Source of the DNA: Pezicula radicicola | Lineage: Eukaryota > Ascomycota > Leotiomycetes > Helotiales > Dermateaceae | DNA: 64,000 nt | Assembly: GCA_003008705.1 (NCBI GenBank) | Contig: PDUO01000004.1 | Coordinates: 806,001-870,000, forward strand | Direction of reading: 5' to 3' | Part shown: piece after piece, positions 46,333 through 59,446 of the stretch | Position numbering within the stretch: position 1 is the stretch's first letter | How the letters are laid out: the number at the start of each line of letters is the position of its first letter | Program-made: the position numbers and the translations under genes | Notes under the pieces: generated by a model | What the model was told of the DNA's origin: nothing | Databases searched by the model: none | The model's input: only the letters and a program-made list of their open reading frames with translations

Positions 46333-48803
46333 GACTACAAATGACTGTGTCGAGGCCGGTTGTAAAGGTGCAAAATATCAGAGTTGGATGCAGTATGGAT
46401 TCGATGCCGCAGCACAGGACAGGGCAGAGAGTGGTTCGTTTGTGTATCGCAGCGGTGGTGGAGAATGAGGTCGAATGTTCGTTGGTTTGGACAAGAATTA
46501 GGTCAAGAAAGCTCGGACGTTGGGAGTGGGAGCGACGGTGCACCGATAGGAGTATCTGATAGCAGGATCGTAGACTGGCGGCTGAGCTTGGATTAGGTCG
46601 AAGAGCGGTTGTGCGAAGGAATGGTGGGCGTCGTCGGCGGGGGATTAAGAGGACGCTGTGCGTACAGTACCAGGTGCGAATGTGAAGATATTGATCCGAG
46701 GTCGTTCGAAGCTCATAAAATTTAGGCTTCGTAGGACTGGACTGAAAGAAGAATTGGGAAGATGGCACAACTGGAGCTTCGCTCGGCGGGGGGGGGGAAT
46801 TCGTTTGGGTGTGCCAAGGGCCGGAGAATCGAGTCGGGGTACGTACTTTTTACAGGCCACGGGCGAGTTACGGGAATTTATCGATTTATTGTTTTGTTTT
46901 TGGGAGAGTCAGAACAGAAGAGGGAGGCAGCGAGGGGAGACGAAACGAGGGTGAAGCGCAAGGCAAGGTCAATGAGTGCTGATATACTGCTGCTGATGGA
47001 TATGCTGTGATGCTGAGGAGAGAGGATGGCTGCTGCTGCTGCTGCTGAGAAGATATAATTCCTTTTATTTTCTTCTTTTTCTTTTCTTCTTTTCTTTTCC
47101 TTTCGGAGGTGGAAACGTGGTTGATCGTTTTGGTGTGACTTCAATCGTACTTGTACAGTACACAGCAAACGTTGTGACGGGTCTCCTAATAAAAAGTTTC
47201 CAATGTGCACCAGCACACAGCGACCACAGCCAGCGTGCTTGTGCTTGTGCCTGTGCTTGCTTGGAATTCGTTCTTTTGCTTCCGCTACTACTAACTACTA
47301 CCTACTATACGTCCGTACCTACCTACCTAAGCTATGCTTATTATTCAAGGGTCTGTCTGCACCGGACAGGACAGGAAACAGCATGGAAGCAGGCGCAGAA
47401 GGTGGTCCGTCAGTCACTCGCGGTGCACACTTGCAAAGGCTTGCTTGCAGACTGCAGATGTGTTCAGTGCAGGGCACTCATGCCTGCGCCGCTAAGGGCA
47501 TCTGGGTGTTTCCTAGAATCACCGAATCCTAGGTAGGTACTTAGGGCGAAAAGCTCTCCAGCGAGCACTTCACAAAAGCAGCGATCTCGAAGGCAATAGA
47601 ATCTTCCGCAATATTCGCAAATTCGCAATTCCCATGGAGACGAGACTTCCTCTGCCCACCACACAAGCACGAGCACGAGCACGAGTACGCCCACTCGGCC
47701 CATCACCGAAAAAGCAATTGCTCTAAACCCATTCTTGGCCGACTCCTGTGAATGTGGGGTGGCCTTGATAGAAACGTCGAAAAACGTGGTGATCAAAGAG
47801 CCTAGAACATGGACACCTGTGGAGTGAACTTCGCTCATATCTTGTCACGACTGTTGCACAAAGAAAAATTTATATGATGCGCAGGGGAATTCTTGCTCAT
47901 GTCTTCTTCTCCGAGTGGTACGCCTGTTGCTCTCCCAGTCAGTTTCTTATGGATAAATAACTGTCTTACGAATACCGCCGAGAAGGGACTCTAAACCTTT
48001 ATCCCTAGGGCATCGGGCAGCGTTACAGAGCTTCGGGCAGCGAGGATCCAACAGAAAAATGAAGCAGTGTTGGTAAGTATTTTGGGCTGAAGTGTACAAA
48101 GTACTTGTACTTGTGGGGAAAATGAAGCTGGACTTCGGTCTCAATGACTACAAGGCCCATCCATTTTCACTCGACTTGAGACTACTTTCGTCACTTTGAA
48201 CCTCGGAATTACCAACCATTATCTTTGTGCTAGAAAAAACTCGATTCCAAAGAGATTTCGATATTTTCTAGCTAATTTTGGTTCTGATATTCATATTCAA
48301 GCTCTCTCAAATTTAAATCTATGTTTCTTGCCTAGAGTCAGCATGGATAGTGACGCTCTTACTTGCATGGCATTGACACCATGAAGTCTAAAGCTCCAGG
48401 CAGCATCCTCGTTCTTTCAAAGGCATTTCTGAGTTCATCTAATAGAGCGCTGTTGGTAAAGTCTAGTAAATGTGCGATTTCGGAAAGATCTCCGCTTTGT
48501 ATGGAGCAAATGAACACATCCTATGAAATAATGGCCCGGACCTAAATCTGTTCTCCAAGAAGCCTCAGCAAAATCATCTATCATTGATAGCTGAATTATG
48601 TACAAGAAGTTAATAAGTTTTCTTTATAAAAAAAAAGATCCTCCAGGTTGTCCAGATTTCTGGGAATACCACCGCTCATATCGAACGCCTCCCTAATTGC
48701 TTCAAACATTTGATATTGATTCTGACAAAAGACAAGTGAAGTCGTGTCCACGTAAATTTGTTGGATCATCAGACCAGCGAGATCCACAATAAGCAGCGAC
48801 CTA
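46333..48803. other. Intergenic region upstream of the Ras gene, rich in simple repeats
   Basis: It holds a G10 run (46788-46797), a CTG repeat (47029-47047), a TTCTTTTC tract (47066-47102) and hexamer repeats GTGCTT (about 47237-47258) and GAGCAC (47667-47685). A 124-codon minus-strand frame at 47464-47838 has one hydrophobic run partly encoded by the hexamer repeat; I do not call it. Confidence 0.55.
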
Positions 48804-50080
48804 TTAGTCCCGTACTTCATGTTCGTCTCCAAAAGGAGTGCTGGTCCTCTTGGCATCGGAGCCTGCCTTAGCGGCATCTTGCGCTCTCTTGGTGGCCTCC
48901 TCAATCACAGCGCTAAGGCTACCATTACTGGTGTGGGCGCCTGGAGGATCACTGAATGGTCCCTGTTCAACCGCTGGAGTATCATCAATCAGTGTAGGGG
49001 CTGTTGAATCGCGATCGAGTAAGCTTTGCTTCGTAGAGCTTTCGGAATATGTGGAAGCCTTCTTGGTGTTGTTGGCGACTTTGACAACTGAGGGTTTCAT
49101 TTGAGTGGCAGCACTCGCGCTGTTCAAGAACGTAGAGCCAACGCTGAAGGCTGGGCTTGGCGGTCCTGGAACACCAGGTGCATACTTATCGTAATCAACA
49201 TTGGGTACAGGAGGTGTAAGCTCGCCTGGGCTGTGAGCTCCAGTAGATTTAACACTGACAACAGCTGCTTTTCCTCTTATAACGGTCTGAGCTGGAACGG
49301 GTGAGACAATAGCGTTCTTGCCATATATTGTGGAAGCGACACTATTTCTCGCGTACGATGTTCGATCACTGACACCGGAATATGTTGAATCGCGAAGGTC
49401 GCCTGGCATAAAGAAATGTTCGTCTTCGTATCTTGGGGAACTTGCGGCCGATGATAGCGCAATTGGGATCGGAGGAACAGGAGGGACAAGGAGACCAGGT
49501 GTCGAGGGAGCAGATCGGTTCGTGACGCCCGGAATGTAAGCAATCTGGATAATGTTGGAAGCCCGTGTAAGAACAGTTGATGCGATGGAGCCAACAGTGT
49601 GTGTCGATGCTCTTGCGTCTCGTCGTAGGGTGAAAGCCTTCTCGGCAGACATTCCTTCCTCGTCTTCCTCTTCGCGCTCTTCAATCCAATCTTCCTGCTC
49701 GTACTGTTGTCTCTTGGTCTTAATACAGAATCTCCATACTAGATAGGTTATAATCGCAATAGCCACAACACCTCCTATCACTCCCCCGGCAATTGCTCCA
49801 ACGTTGGGTCCACTTGATGACTTCGAGGCTGAAGCTGTAGCTGTAGCTGTCGATGAAGATGAAGATGACGTGCTTGCGACACAAGTGGTCGACTGGCAAG
49901 CATCGCAGGACGGAGGGATGAGTTGACAGATCTCACCATCAGCGCATGTCGGACAAGATGGTGTTTCTGAAGAGCAGCCCGTAACGCACCGCCGGAAAAG
50001 AGTGTGGAAGGAGGCTGTAATTGCATTCAGTAAGATCCCTTGAATTGTGGTAAGAGCGACATACCTTCGTACACCGACAT
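48804..50080 (-). CDS. OPY2: Opy2-like membrane anchor protein
   Basis: Two exons (50080-50065 and 50014-48804; intron 50 nt, GTATGT donor) give 408 residues, starting MSVYEASFHTLFRRCVTGCS. The extracellular N-terminus has the Opy2 cysteine-rich domain (CVTGCSSETPSCPTCADGE, then ICQLIPPSCDACQSTTCV), a serine-rich spacer, one transmembrane helix (VGAIAGGVIGGVVAIAIITY) and a long Ser/Pro-rich cytoplasmic tail. In yeast Opy2 recruits Ste50-Ste11 to the membrane in the HOG osmostress and filamentous MAPK pathways. A start at an ATG further upstream would read through the intron and lose the usual N-terminus, so the spliced start at 50080 is chosen. Orthology to yeast OPY2 rests on the cysteine domain; the tail is not conserved. 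Confidence 0.88.
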
Positions 50081-52666
50081 ACTGACGAAGGCTTAAGATG
50101 AATATATCGCAACAAGCCAAGTCGTCGTGCCTCTTGACAATGAAATATCGAGGTTGTGCGTGTACGAAGAATTCGTGAGGGTATCTGTGGTTGATTGGGT
50201 TGAGCTAGGTTCGTATTCAAATCGTCAGGGGAATGTCAAAAGGCTGGCTGCCGCGTAATCTATCGCGCAACGAAAAAAAGACGACAAGAAACGAAGAAGG
50301 TAAATTTTGTTGTCGTGGCAAAAGAAGAGGATGGGAGGTGAGAATGCAATTGCGATGCAAGTTGCCGTCTTGGAGCTGGCGGAGGCTGGTGGTACGGTCG
50401 CAGCAAGAGAAGGTAATGAACAGAGGTCGAGAATAATCGACAGTAACGAGTGACTAAGAGACGAGCTCTGTATATATCGGAGGTGGTCCTTCCTACAGCA
50501 TTGAAATAGGATGTTATTGACTTGATCGTCGGTCACAGCGAGGACGTTGTGTTGATGGTGGAGACGGGGTGAAGAGGGATCAGCGAGATCAAAGGTACCT
50601 AAATCGAGTGGTCTATTTGCCAAGTGAGTGCCTGTGGGCAACTGTAATGTACGAACACCGGACGATTGGCAAGGGGTGGGGTGCTAAAGTAACAAGGCTG
50701 AAAAGCAAAATGAAGGGTTATGCGACGGAAACTTAAACTTGCAAAATGCATCGCAAAATTATCCTTTCATAGAAAATATAATTCGCTTGGCTGTGCAAAT
50801 ACTTCGTTCGAAGGATGGTACGCGCAGCTCGTCGTCACTCGAGGAATAAAGGGCAAAAACATAGCGATTATGTGCCCAAAACGGCTAAGAACGCCACAGG
50901 AAGGAATGGCCCAATGGACAGGCGATGACACTCTACTTCTAATCAGTAAGAGCCTAGAACAATCTGTCAGAGTCAGTCTGCAAGGAGATCTTCAAGGAGA
51001 TTTCACGTCAGACAGAGCTCACTGCTGCTTGGGATGCACTGAGAAACACACAAAGAGACACTCATTACTGAAGCCAATTTATCGATATACGAATAAGCAT
51101 ATCAAGTCTTATTATTGTTAGGTTGCTCTTCTACTACTTGCTCGGGTTAGGACTCCTAAGTCAGTATTTCAAGCGGACGGCTAACAACACAACCTCCTAG
51201 TGCCCAATCTATGTAGCTTTAGGTTTTCGAGCATAAGAGTTTGAAAATTAGTCCGTAGATCTCTTTCAGATACAGTATTACTGCATGTTCGAGGTTGGTA
51301 TCCTCCTGTATTCTTTGTTAAAGGGTTGGGTAGCAGTGGCGTTGAGCATTTTGGCTAATCGAGGGTTTGCTGTCGAAGGGGTCAGTTTGTATAGCCCGCA
51401 TTCTTGCAAGTATCTTACTACCTACTGTAATATTTGGCCCTATTGAATATAGCTATCTCTCATAATTACTGGGCCATCAATAGTTGTTGACGGTATGATA
51501 AGGAATCGGAACTGGGGGCGTGTGGCTAGATCACATGTATGTGCCCCTGAACAGAAGTTGTACCACTGCTACAGTAAGTACTTTGCTGCAGTCATCCTGC
51601 CCAACATCCAGGAACAATTCTTATTTTCTTCCGTGCCCATCGCACAAGAACATACCACCCGTATTCAGAAACACAGTTTGTTCCTTCGCTGTTCAACACT
51701 TTTTCTGTACCCCACTATGTACCGCCCGGTGGCAACAGCTCTGTCAGTGCAGTAACCCGCGAGAATCGCCTCTGCCAAGGTTGTTGCCCAGCCACAATAT
51801 GCTAAAGATAGATGCTTTGAGGATGGGGAAAAGCCACAAGCGCGCAACTCCCGCTAACCTTTCTACTGCCGGCGGCGTAGCTGATATACGATTCAAGAGG
51901 GAGGGCGACGCTTTAAGCAGAGCAAGAGGTTGAAAGAAAGCGTTCGTCAAAGCAGAGCTGTATAGCAGACAGACTTGTTGTGCTTTCATCAGAAATCAAG
52001 GTCCACCGTCCCCTTAAGGGGCTGAGAATACCGTGAGCTTGTCCGGTGTTTCGTATAGAACTTGGCTAGGGCATGAAACAAGTCGACCAACCGACGAATC
52101 TTCAGACGACAGGTAAACAACAGCGGAGGACCAACTTAACGCTGGACGTTGACATCACCAGGGCAAATAAGCTGCGAGAAACCTTGTAGAACGGGTAGAA
52201 CCATGAATTAAAAGTGATTATGTGAGGTCGAGTGGAGTGCAACTTTCTTCTTTGTTTGAACTTTGAATGTCGATCCTGGCCTCCTTGTCTAGCACCCGAA
52301 CACCTTAAACGAGCTCGAAGAGTCGGGGAAAGACTAGTTGCTCAGCCCCTAAATGCAAGCCAACAACTGTGCTGGACTGATTTGATACACTCCTTCAAAT
52401 AGATCTACTTTCTGGCAACCCTCGTCGTCCTCCTTCAAACCCTCTCCTCCATCTTATGATCTTTCGTACCTAAATTCCTAATATTCCTCTATTTAGAGTT
52501 CGCTCATGGAGTGACGCCATTCCCACACCCATTCCAATATATCCAAGCGTTCCCTCCGACAACGAGACCCACAACAGACACGCAACATAACATCCGAAAA
52601 CTTCTTATTTCTGCACGCAGCAGATACATACTGAACTGCCAGACCTTCTGAACACAATCCGCCATC
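50081..52666. other. Divergent intergenic region between OPY2-like gene and chitin synthase
   Basis: Promoters of both genes lie here. The frames present (50225-50641 minus, 50720-51121 plus, 51520-51933 plus) have no recognisable domain or splice partners. The sequence just before 52667 is pyrimidine-rich, as in a fungal leader. Confidence 0.55.
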
Positions 52667-55537
52667 ATGGCATACTCCGGCAATGGAGGTTATGAGGAGC
52701 ACAAGATGCAAGAGATCCCTGGTGGAAATGGCGCTGTAAGTTGGCTCCCCTCAGCGTAAGTACCTAGGTCTTCGACGACTGACCTCAGCTTCAGTATCAT
52801 CTGCCTCCTCATCAAGACGACGAGGATGGGAATCTACCCCTCCTTCCACACCAACAACCTGGCGGACCTTTCGCGAGCCCTTATGACCACCAAGGTGGAC
52901 TCCGAACCGAAACCCCCCCAGTGAGACCAATATCTACATACAGTTTGACGGAATCATATGCACCTGCTGGCGGTCCTCCTGTCGCACCATACAGCAGCGA
53001 TTATGGCGCCCCCGGCGGATACGGTCACCAGCTGGAAGACAACCCATATGGCGCGCCGGAACGTGCAGGATCTGCCTATTCTCGTGCCGAGTCTAATTCG
53101 ACCGAGGCATGGAGACAAAGACAAGCTCCTGGAGCGGGCGGCCTAAAACGGTTCGCAACGAGAAAAGTCAAGCTAGTTCAGGGCAGTGTTCTTAGTGTTG
53201 ATCATCCAGTCCCCAGTGCCATCAAGAACGCGATTCAGCAGAAATACCGAAATGACCTCGAAGGTGGTACTGAGGAGTTTACACATATGCGTTATACCGC
53301 GGCAACTTGTGATCCTGACGAGTTCACCTTGAAGAATGGCTACAATCTACGGCCCGCAATGTACAACCGCCACACAGAGCTACTCATTGCAGTTACATAC
53401 TACAATGAAGACAAGCAACTCACGGCACGTACACTACATGGTGTCATGCAAAACATCCGTGATATTGTCAACCTCAAGAAGTCCGATTTCTGGAATGTTG
53501 GAGGTCCGGCATGGCAGAAGATTGTGGTGTGCCTGGTTTTCGATGGAATCGATCCCTGCGACAAGGATACGCTCGATGTTCTGGCAACAATTGGTATCTA
53601 TCAGGATGGTGTCATGAAGAAGGATGTTGACGGGAAGGAGACTGTGGCTCATATTTTCGAATATACCACCCAATTATCGGTCACCGCAAACCAGCAGCTC
53701 ATTCGGCCATCGGATGACAGCAGCAACACTCTGCCCCCTGTTCAGATGATGTTCTGTCTAAAGCAGAAGAACAGTAAGAAGATTAACTCCCACAGATGGT
53801 TGTTCAACGCTTTTGGACGTTTGTTGAATCCCGAGGTGTGCATTCTTCTTGATGCTGGTACGAAGCCTGGCCCAAAATCTCTGCTCGCTCTATGGGAGGG
53901 ATTTTACAACGACAAAGATCTGGGAGGAGCCTGTGGTGAGATTCACGCTATGTTAGGCAAGGGAGGCCGGAAACTTTTCAATCCATTGGTTGCCGCCCAG
54001 AACTTCGAGTACAAGATCAGTAACATCTTGGATAAGCCGCTTGAGAGTTCTTTTGGATATGTCAGTGTCCTGCCAGGAGCTTTCTCAGCATACCGATTCC
54101 GAGCAATCATGGGTCGGCCCTTAGAGCAGTACTTCCATGGTGATCATACCCTTTCAAAGATTCTTGGAAAGAAGGGTATTGAAGGGATGAACATTTTCAA
54201 AAAGAACATGTTTTTGGCAGAAGACAGAATTCTCTGTTTCGAGTTGGTCGCTAAAGCTGGCTCAAAGTGGCATCTGACATACATTAAAGCCGCCAAGGGA
54301 GAGACCGATGTTCCTGAGGGAGCACCTGAGTTTATTGGACAACGTCGAAGATGGCTCAACGGTTCATTCGCTGCCAGCATGTACTCCATCATGCATTTCG
54401 GTAGGATGTACAAGAGTGGCCACAACATTCTGCGAATGTTCTTCTTGCACATCCAGCTGATTTACAATATGTTGACTGTCTTCATTGCATGGTTCTCCTT
54501 GGCCTCCTTTTGGTTGACAACTACTGTCATCATGGATCTCGTAGGAGATCCTGTGATTGCATCCAGCACGACATCCGAACATCACGGATGGCCTTTCGGT
54601 GACACCGCAACCCCGATCGTCAACACAGTTCTGAAGTACCTGTATCTTGCGTTCCTACTTGTAAACTTCATTTTGGCCCTCGGAAATAGGCCGAAGGGGT
54701 CAAGACTAACCTATATCTTCTCCTTCATGGTATTTGGAGTTATTCAAGCATACATTATTGTACTGTCCATGTATTTGGTTGTGCGTGCCTTCACGTCATC
54801 CAGCTCTGAGAGTATCCAGACCGACTCAGTTGCCGACTTCTTCAAGAGTTTCTTTGGCAGTTCATCGGACGGTGGCTCGGGTATTATCATTCTTGCGTTG
54901 GCTGCCACTTTCGGACTTTACTTCGTCGCATCCTTTATGTACCTCGACCCGTGGCACATGTTCACCTCCTTTGGACAGTACTTGCTTCTTATGTCCTCTT
55001 ACGTCAATGTCCTGCTCGTATATGCATACAGCAATTGGCACGATGTATCCTGGGGTACCAAAGGCTCTGATAAGGCTGAGGCACTTCCATCTGCTACGAC
55101 TGCCAAAGATGGAAAGACCGCCGTTATTGAAGAAATTGACAAACCACAAGAGGATATCGATAGTCAATTCGAGGCAACCGTCAAGCGAGCCCTGAAACCT
55201 TTCGTACCCGTTGTGGAAGATGAGTCGAAGACTCTTGAGGATTCGTACAAATCTTTTAGAACGAAACTGTTGATTTCATGGATGTTCTCCAACGCTGCAT
55301 TGGCAGTCGCCATCACAAGTGACAGCTTCGACACATTTGGCTTCGGTGTAAGTACCATGCCACCTACTCTTGGTTATATCACGCTGACATGATTTATAGA
55401 ACAAAGCATCAGTCCGGACTGCAAAGTTCTTCACTGTTCTACTCTATGCCACGGCATTCCTATCTTTGGTTCGTTTCATCGGCTGCTGCTGGTTCTTAGG
55501 CCGCTCTGGTATCATGTGCTGCTTCAAGAGACATTAA
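52667..55537 (+). CDS. Chitin synthase, class III
   Basis: This plasma-membrane GT2 enzyme polymerises UDP-GlcNAc into chitin. Three exons (52667-52735, 52795-55347, 55400-55537) give 919 residues, normal for class III. The disordered N-terminus ([20 protein letters not shown]) and the [20 protein letters not shown] entry are class III features (Neurospora chs-1, Aspergillus chsG type). Catalytic motifs: [44 protein letters not shown] and the product-binding QRRRW. Several transmembrane helices fill the C-terminal third, and the last exon ends [12 protein letters not shown]. The first intron has two in-frame acceptors six bases apart (52788 and 52794), and the second is 52 nt with GTAAGT. Class III enzymes are specific to filamentous fungi and serve hyphal growth. 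Confidence 0.96.
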
Positions 55538-56247
55538 AGAGGAGTAAAAGGAATGAAGAGAAACCAGGGGTCGCCGACGGGGACTTGAGCGGGACTCTAA
55601 TGTCAAGGATTTTGATTTTGCATTGCGAGGTTTCTACTACTGTAGGATATGATGCTTATGATGGCATGGAAATGCAAACGAGAAGATCTGGAGATGTCAA
55701 AGGGACGCTCAATACTGATCTGGTGTATCGGCATCTGAACACAATGGCGTTTGAGATTTCGAAGAAGCGTTGCTTTCAAAAACTGTATGTTCGAGTTTGG
55801 CGTAAGAAATTGCATACCCTTTGAATGGAGGGATAGATACCCTACTTTACAACACGGCCCTGAGATACAAATTGTGACTATGAATTTGGCTAGCAAACTT
55901 GGGTTTCGACGGGGCCCTACTTGCAATCGTGTATCGGTAAGTTTAAGGAGACGATTATGGGCTTCTGATGGACCAAGTTTCAGTAGCCCAGAAGAAAATG
56001 AGCATAAAATCCACGCTATTCTTTTTCTCTGTCTTTCTAGTGTTAAGCGCGTGGATCGAGTGAATGCAAGTCCTAATTCTCTGATTCTCTGAGCCTGTAC
56101 GAAAGAAAACGCGTGACTCCTCTCGACCCTTCCGGACAAAAAAAGCCGGGTCGCATACCACGTATCTTGCCCCTCTATCGGTCACTCTCACAACCTTCCA
56201 TCCAACTTAGAAACACCAAACCAAGGACATATAACATAGCCGCCAAG
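55538..56247. other. Chitin synthase 3' region and UBC12 promoter
   Basis: This is a 710-bp spacer between co-oriented genes. Overlapping frames on both strands have no coding character. Confidence 0.6.
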
Positions 56248-56986
56248 ATGTTGAAGATATGGTCCATGGTATGCATCTATTTCCTTTCCCACCGTGTTTT
56301 CTCAGATCCTTGAAATGTTAATTCCCCCTGTAGAAGCAGAAGCAGCAGCAAGCCGCGAACGCGGATGCCGCTGCAACAGGCATTAGAAAGAAGAAAGTTA
56401 CAGCAGCTCAACTACGAGTACAAAAGGGTATGTCCATATTCTCTATGTTCAGAATCCATAATGCTGACTCCGCGCAGATGTCTCCGAGCTCTCCCTACCC
56501 AGCACCATGAAGACCGAGTTCCCTGACGAAGATGACCTTCTTAATTTTAACCTCACCATCGAGCCTGACGAGGGCATGTACAAAGACGGCAGATTCCACT
56601 TCAAGTTTGAGATCAGTCAGGACTTCCCGCATCAAGCGCCAAAAGTCAAGTGCACGCAAAAGATCTATCACCCCAACATCGATCTCGAAGGCAACGTCTG
56701 CTTGAACATTCTGAGAGAGGACTGGAAGCCGGTTTTGAACCTGCAATCTATTATGATAGGTTTACAGGTACGTTTCCCGAATTGCTTGGATATCCGTGAG
56801 GTGGAGGTGGTGCTGATGCTAGGCGTCTAGTTCCTTTTCCTCGAGCCAAATGCTTCGGATCCCCTGAACAAAGAGGCAGCAGAGGACCTACGATCCAACA
56901 GGGAGGGCTTCAAGCGTAATGTCCGGTCTGCGATGGGGGGTGGTGCCGTGAAGAATCAGTCTTTCGAACGCGTCTTGAAGACATGA
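56248..56986 (+). CDS. UBC12: NEDD8-conjugating enzyme Ubc12
   Basis: Four exons (56248-56268, 56334-56427, 56478-56767, 56831-56986) give 186 residues, the usual size. This E2 carries NEDD8/Rub1 to cullins. The N-terminal docking extension for the E1 begins MLKIWSM and continues [20 protein letters not shown]. The E2 fold is plain: [18 protein letters not shown], then [20 protein letters not shown] with the catalytic Cys in NVCLNIL. The end is [11 protein letters not shown]. The 21-nt first coding exon is confirmed by a GTATGC donor and by the family's conserved short MLKIW start. The introns are 65, 50 and 63 nt. Confidence 0.95.
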
Positions 56987-57662
56987 AGAAGTCGTTTTTA
57001 TACTGTAGAATGGAGGGAACCGGGCTACGGGGAGTATTTAGAGTTACATGGAGAATGGGAATCTGCGAGCATTACGAGGCGTTTTATTAGGGAGCGCACC
57101 TCAGCGGAGTAGTAGACAAGGTCAGATTTGGCTTCCAGAGCGAGATTTCACAGGTCAAGAAATTTGGCTAGCACAATACAACATGATACCACGGATGTCT
57201 CCTTTTTCTGCGCGTGGAGTCATCTTCCCAACAGCAACAACTCCACACTTGGCGGGTTTTGTACGGGCGGTCAGCACTGTTGCTGCTTGCTAGCTAGCAG
57301 TTGGGCAGAGGATATGCCGGGGCGAAGGTCTCTTGTTTTGAGCAACCAAGGTCTTTGAGATATAGGAAGGGATCAAGTGCCTTTTTTTTTTGTGCGTGTA
57401 ACTCTAAGTGCAACAGCAACAGCAACAATGAATGAAGCAGTAGTTATTTTTGAAGAGGCCCTCGATGCACTCATGTAGTGACAAGTTATGCCATTGTCCT
57501 TTGTCAGCCTCCATCCTTGGAGTTTGAAAGTGGAGCCTCGTCCTTGGCCAGGGTGCGCTCCTAGATCGGCTGCTCGAAAAATTTCCCAGGGGAGCAGAGT
57601 CACTCTCCGCAGACATCAACAACTTCCTTTCTTCTACAACCACTCTGCTCAACATATCAAAT
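56987..57662. other. UBC12 3' region and ILV5 promoter
   Basis: This is a 676-bp spacer. About 60 bases before the ILV5 ATG, AGAGTCA (57596-57602) differs by one base from the Gcn4/Cpc1 site TGAGTCA, a weak hint of general amino-acid control. A CAACAG repeat lies at about 57410-57427. Confidence 0.5.
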
Positions 57663-59070
57663 ATGGCATCACGTACATTCTCCAGAGCACTTCGCTCCCA
57701 ATTGGCACGACAAGTCAGCTCCCCAGCTCGTCGTACCTTCGTCTCTGCCATCAATGCCTCTGCCAGACCTACTGCTCGCGCCGCTGTTGGCGTAGTCCAG
57801 CAAACCCGTGGTGTGAAGACCATTGACTTCGCTGGCACCAAGGAGGTTGTTTTTGGTATGCAATACAGCTTCTCGAGCTTCTTGCCATGCAAACTAACAA
57901 TTACTTACAGAGAGAGCCGACTGGCCTGCTGCAAAGCTCCAGGTACGCCCCGTCACCGCAACTTGCGTTGCAGCACATCCTAACTCTAGAACAGGAATAC
58001 TTCAAGAATGATACCATGGCCATCATCGGCTACGGATCCCAAGGTCATGCCCAGTCCTTGAACATGCGCGATAACGGTCTCAATGTTGTTGTTGGAGTAC
58101 GAAAGAACGGTCAGTCATGGAAGGACGCTCAACAAGACGGCTGGGTTCCAGGAAAGAACTTGTTCGAGGTTGATGAGGCCATCTCCAAGGGTACTATCAT
58201 CATGAACTTGCTCAGTGATGCTGCTCAGAGCGAGACATGGCCTGCTCTCAAGCCTCAAATCACCAAGGGCAAGGTAAGCAATATTATTATGACTCGTCAC
58301 AGCTAAACTCTAATTCTTGGCAGACCCTCTACTTCTCCCACGGTTTCTCCCCAGTCTTCAAGGACCAAACCAAGGTTGATGTTCCTACTGATGTCGATGT
58401 TATCCTCGTTGCCCCTAAAGGATCTGGCCGAACTGTCCGAACCCTTTTCCGTGAGGGTCGTGGTATCAACTCTTCCATTGCTGTGTTCCAAGATGTTACC
58501 GGAAAGGCTGAGGAGAAGGCCATCGCTCTCGGTGTTGGAGTTGGCAGTGGCTACCTATACAAGACCACCTTTGAGAAGGAGGTTTACTCTGACTTGTATG
58601 GTGAGCGTGGCTGCTTGATGGGCGGTATCCACGGTATGTTCCTCGCTCAATACGAGGTCCTCCGTGAGCAAGGACACAGCCCAAGTGAGGCTTTCAACGA
58701 GACTGTTGAGGAGGCCACCCAGAGTTTGTACCCATTGATCGGTGCCAACGGTATGGACTGGATGTACGAGGCTTGCTCAACTACCGCCCGTCGTGGTGCT
58801 ATTGACTGGAGCGGAAAGTTCAAGGATGCTTTGAAGCCCGTTTTCAACGACCTTTACGACTCTGTCAAGACTGGAAAGGAAACCCAACGATCGCTCGACT
58901 TCAACTCGCAGCCAGATTACCGTGAGAAGTACGAGGCTGAGATGAAGGAGATCCGTGACTTGGAGATCTGGAGAGCTGGAAAGGCCGTTCGGTAAGTCTT
59001 TTCTCACACATTTCAAATACTGTGGCGCTAACATCATTATAGCTCTCTTCGTCCTGAGAACCAGAAGTAG
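57663..59070 (+). CDS. ILV5: Ketol-acid reductoisomerase, mitochondrial
   Basis: This NADPH- and Mg-dependent enzyme converts acetolactate and acetohydroxybutyrate to dihydroxy acids in isoleucine/valine synthesis. Five exons (57663-57855, 57911-57942, 57995-58273, 58324-58991, 59043-59070) give 399 residues, including a 32-nt microexon. An Arg/Ser/Ala-rich presequence (MASRTFSRALRSQLARQVSS) predicts mitochondrial import. The Rossmann motif is AIIGYGSQGHAQSLNMRDNG; the substrate/metal region includes SHGFSPVF and LYGERGCLMGGIHGM, and YEACSTTARRGAIDW is the conserved C-terminal knot. The last coding exon is only 28 nt (SLRPENQK). All introns are 50-55 nt. Gcn4-type control is plausible from knowledge of the pathway. 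Confidence 0.97.
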
Positions 59071-59446
59071 TAGGGTGTGTAATTGAGTGTTGGATGGCTG
59101 ATATGGGGAAATTCTGGCGATTTGTACTATACCTCTCGTTACTTGGGAATTTTCGGTATCGGGAATCATGGAATGACCAAAAGTTTATACCTTCATCTTT
59201 ATATTTTCAATAGCTTCGTTGACATTGGATGACAGTTTCTACACGTGTTTGCTGAATATTGAATTAACTCTCCGTCATCGGCGGAAAAAGAAAGGCCGAA
59301 GTTCTACAGCAACAATGGTCTCTAGCTTTCGAACTGTTTTGTTATTAGTTGAATAGTCGATTCACAACCATACATGCAGCCTTAATTACCATCCTCATCC
59401 TTCATTGGTGATTCCAGGCTTCACTGTACAGTAACATCACTTCATA
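59071..59446. other. ILV5 3' region and dehydratase promoter
   Basis: A 376-bp spacer between two co-oriented genes of amino-acid metabolism. I see nothing else in it. Confidence 0.6.

Noticed and set aside
47464..47838. 124-codon minus-strand frame with a hydrophobic run
   Set aside because: The hydrophobic run (VLVLVLVLV) is produced by the GAGCAC hexamer microsatellite, so it is likely an artefact.
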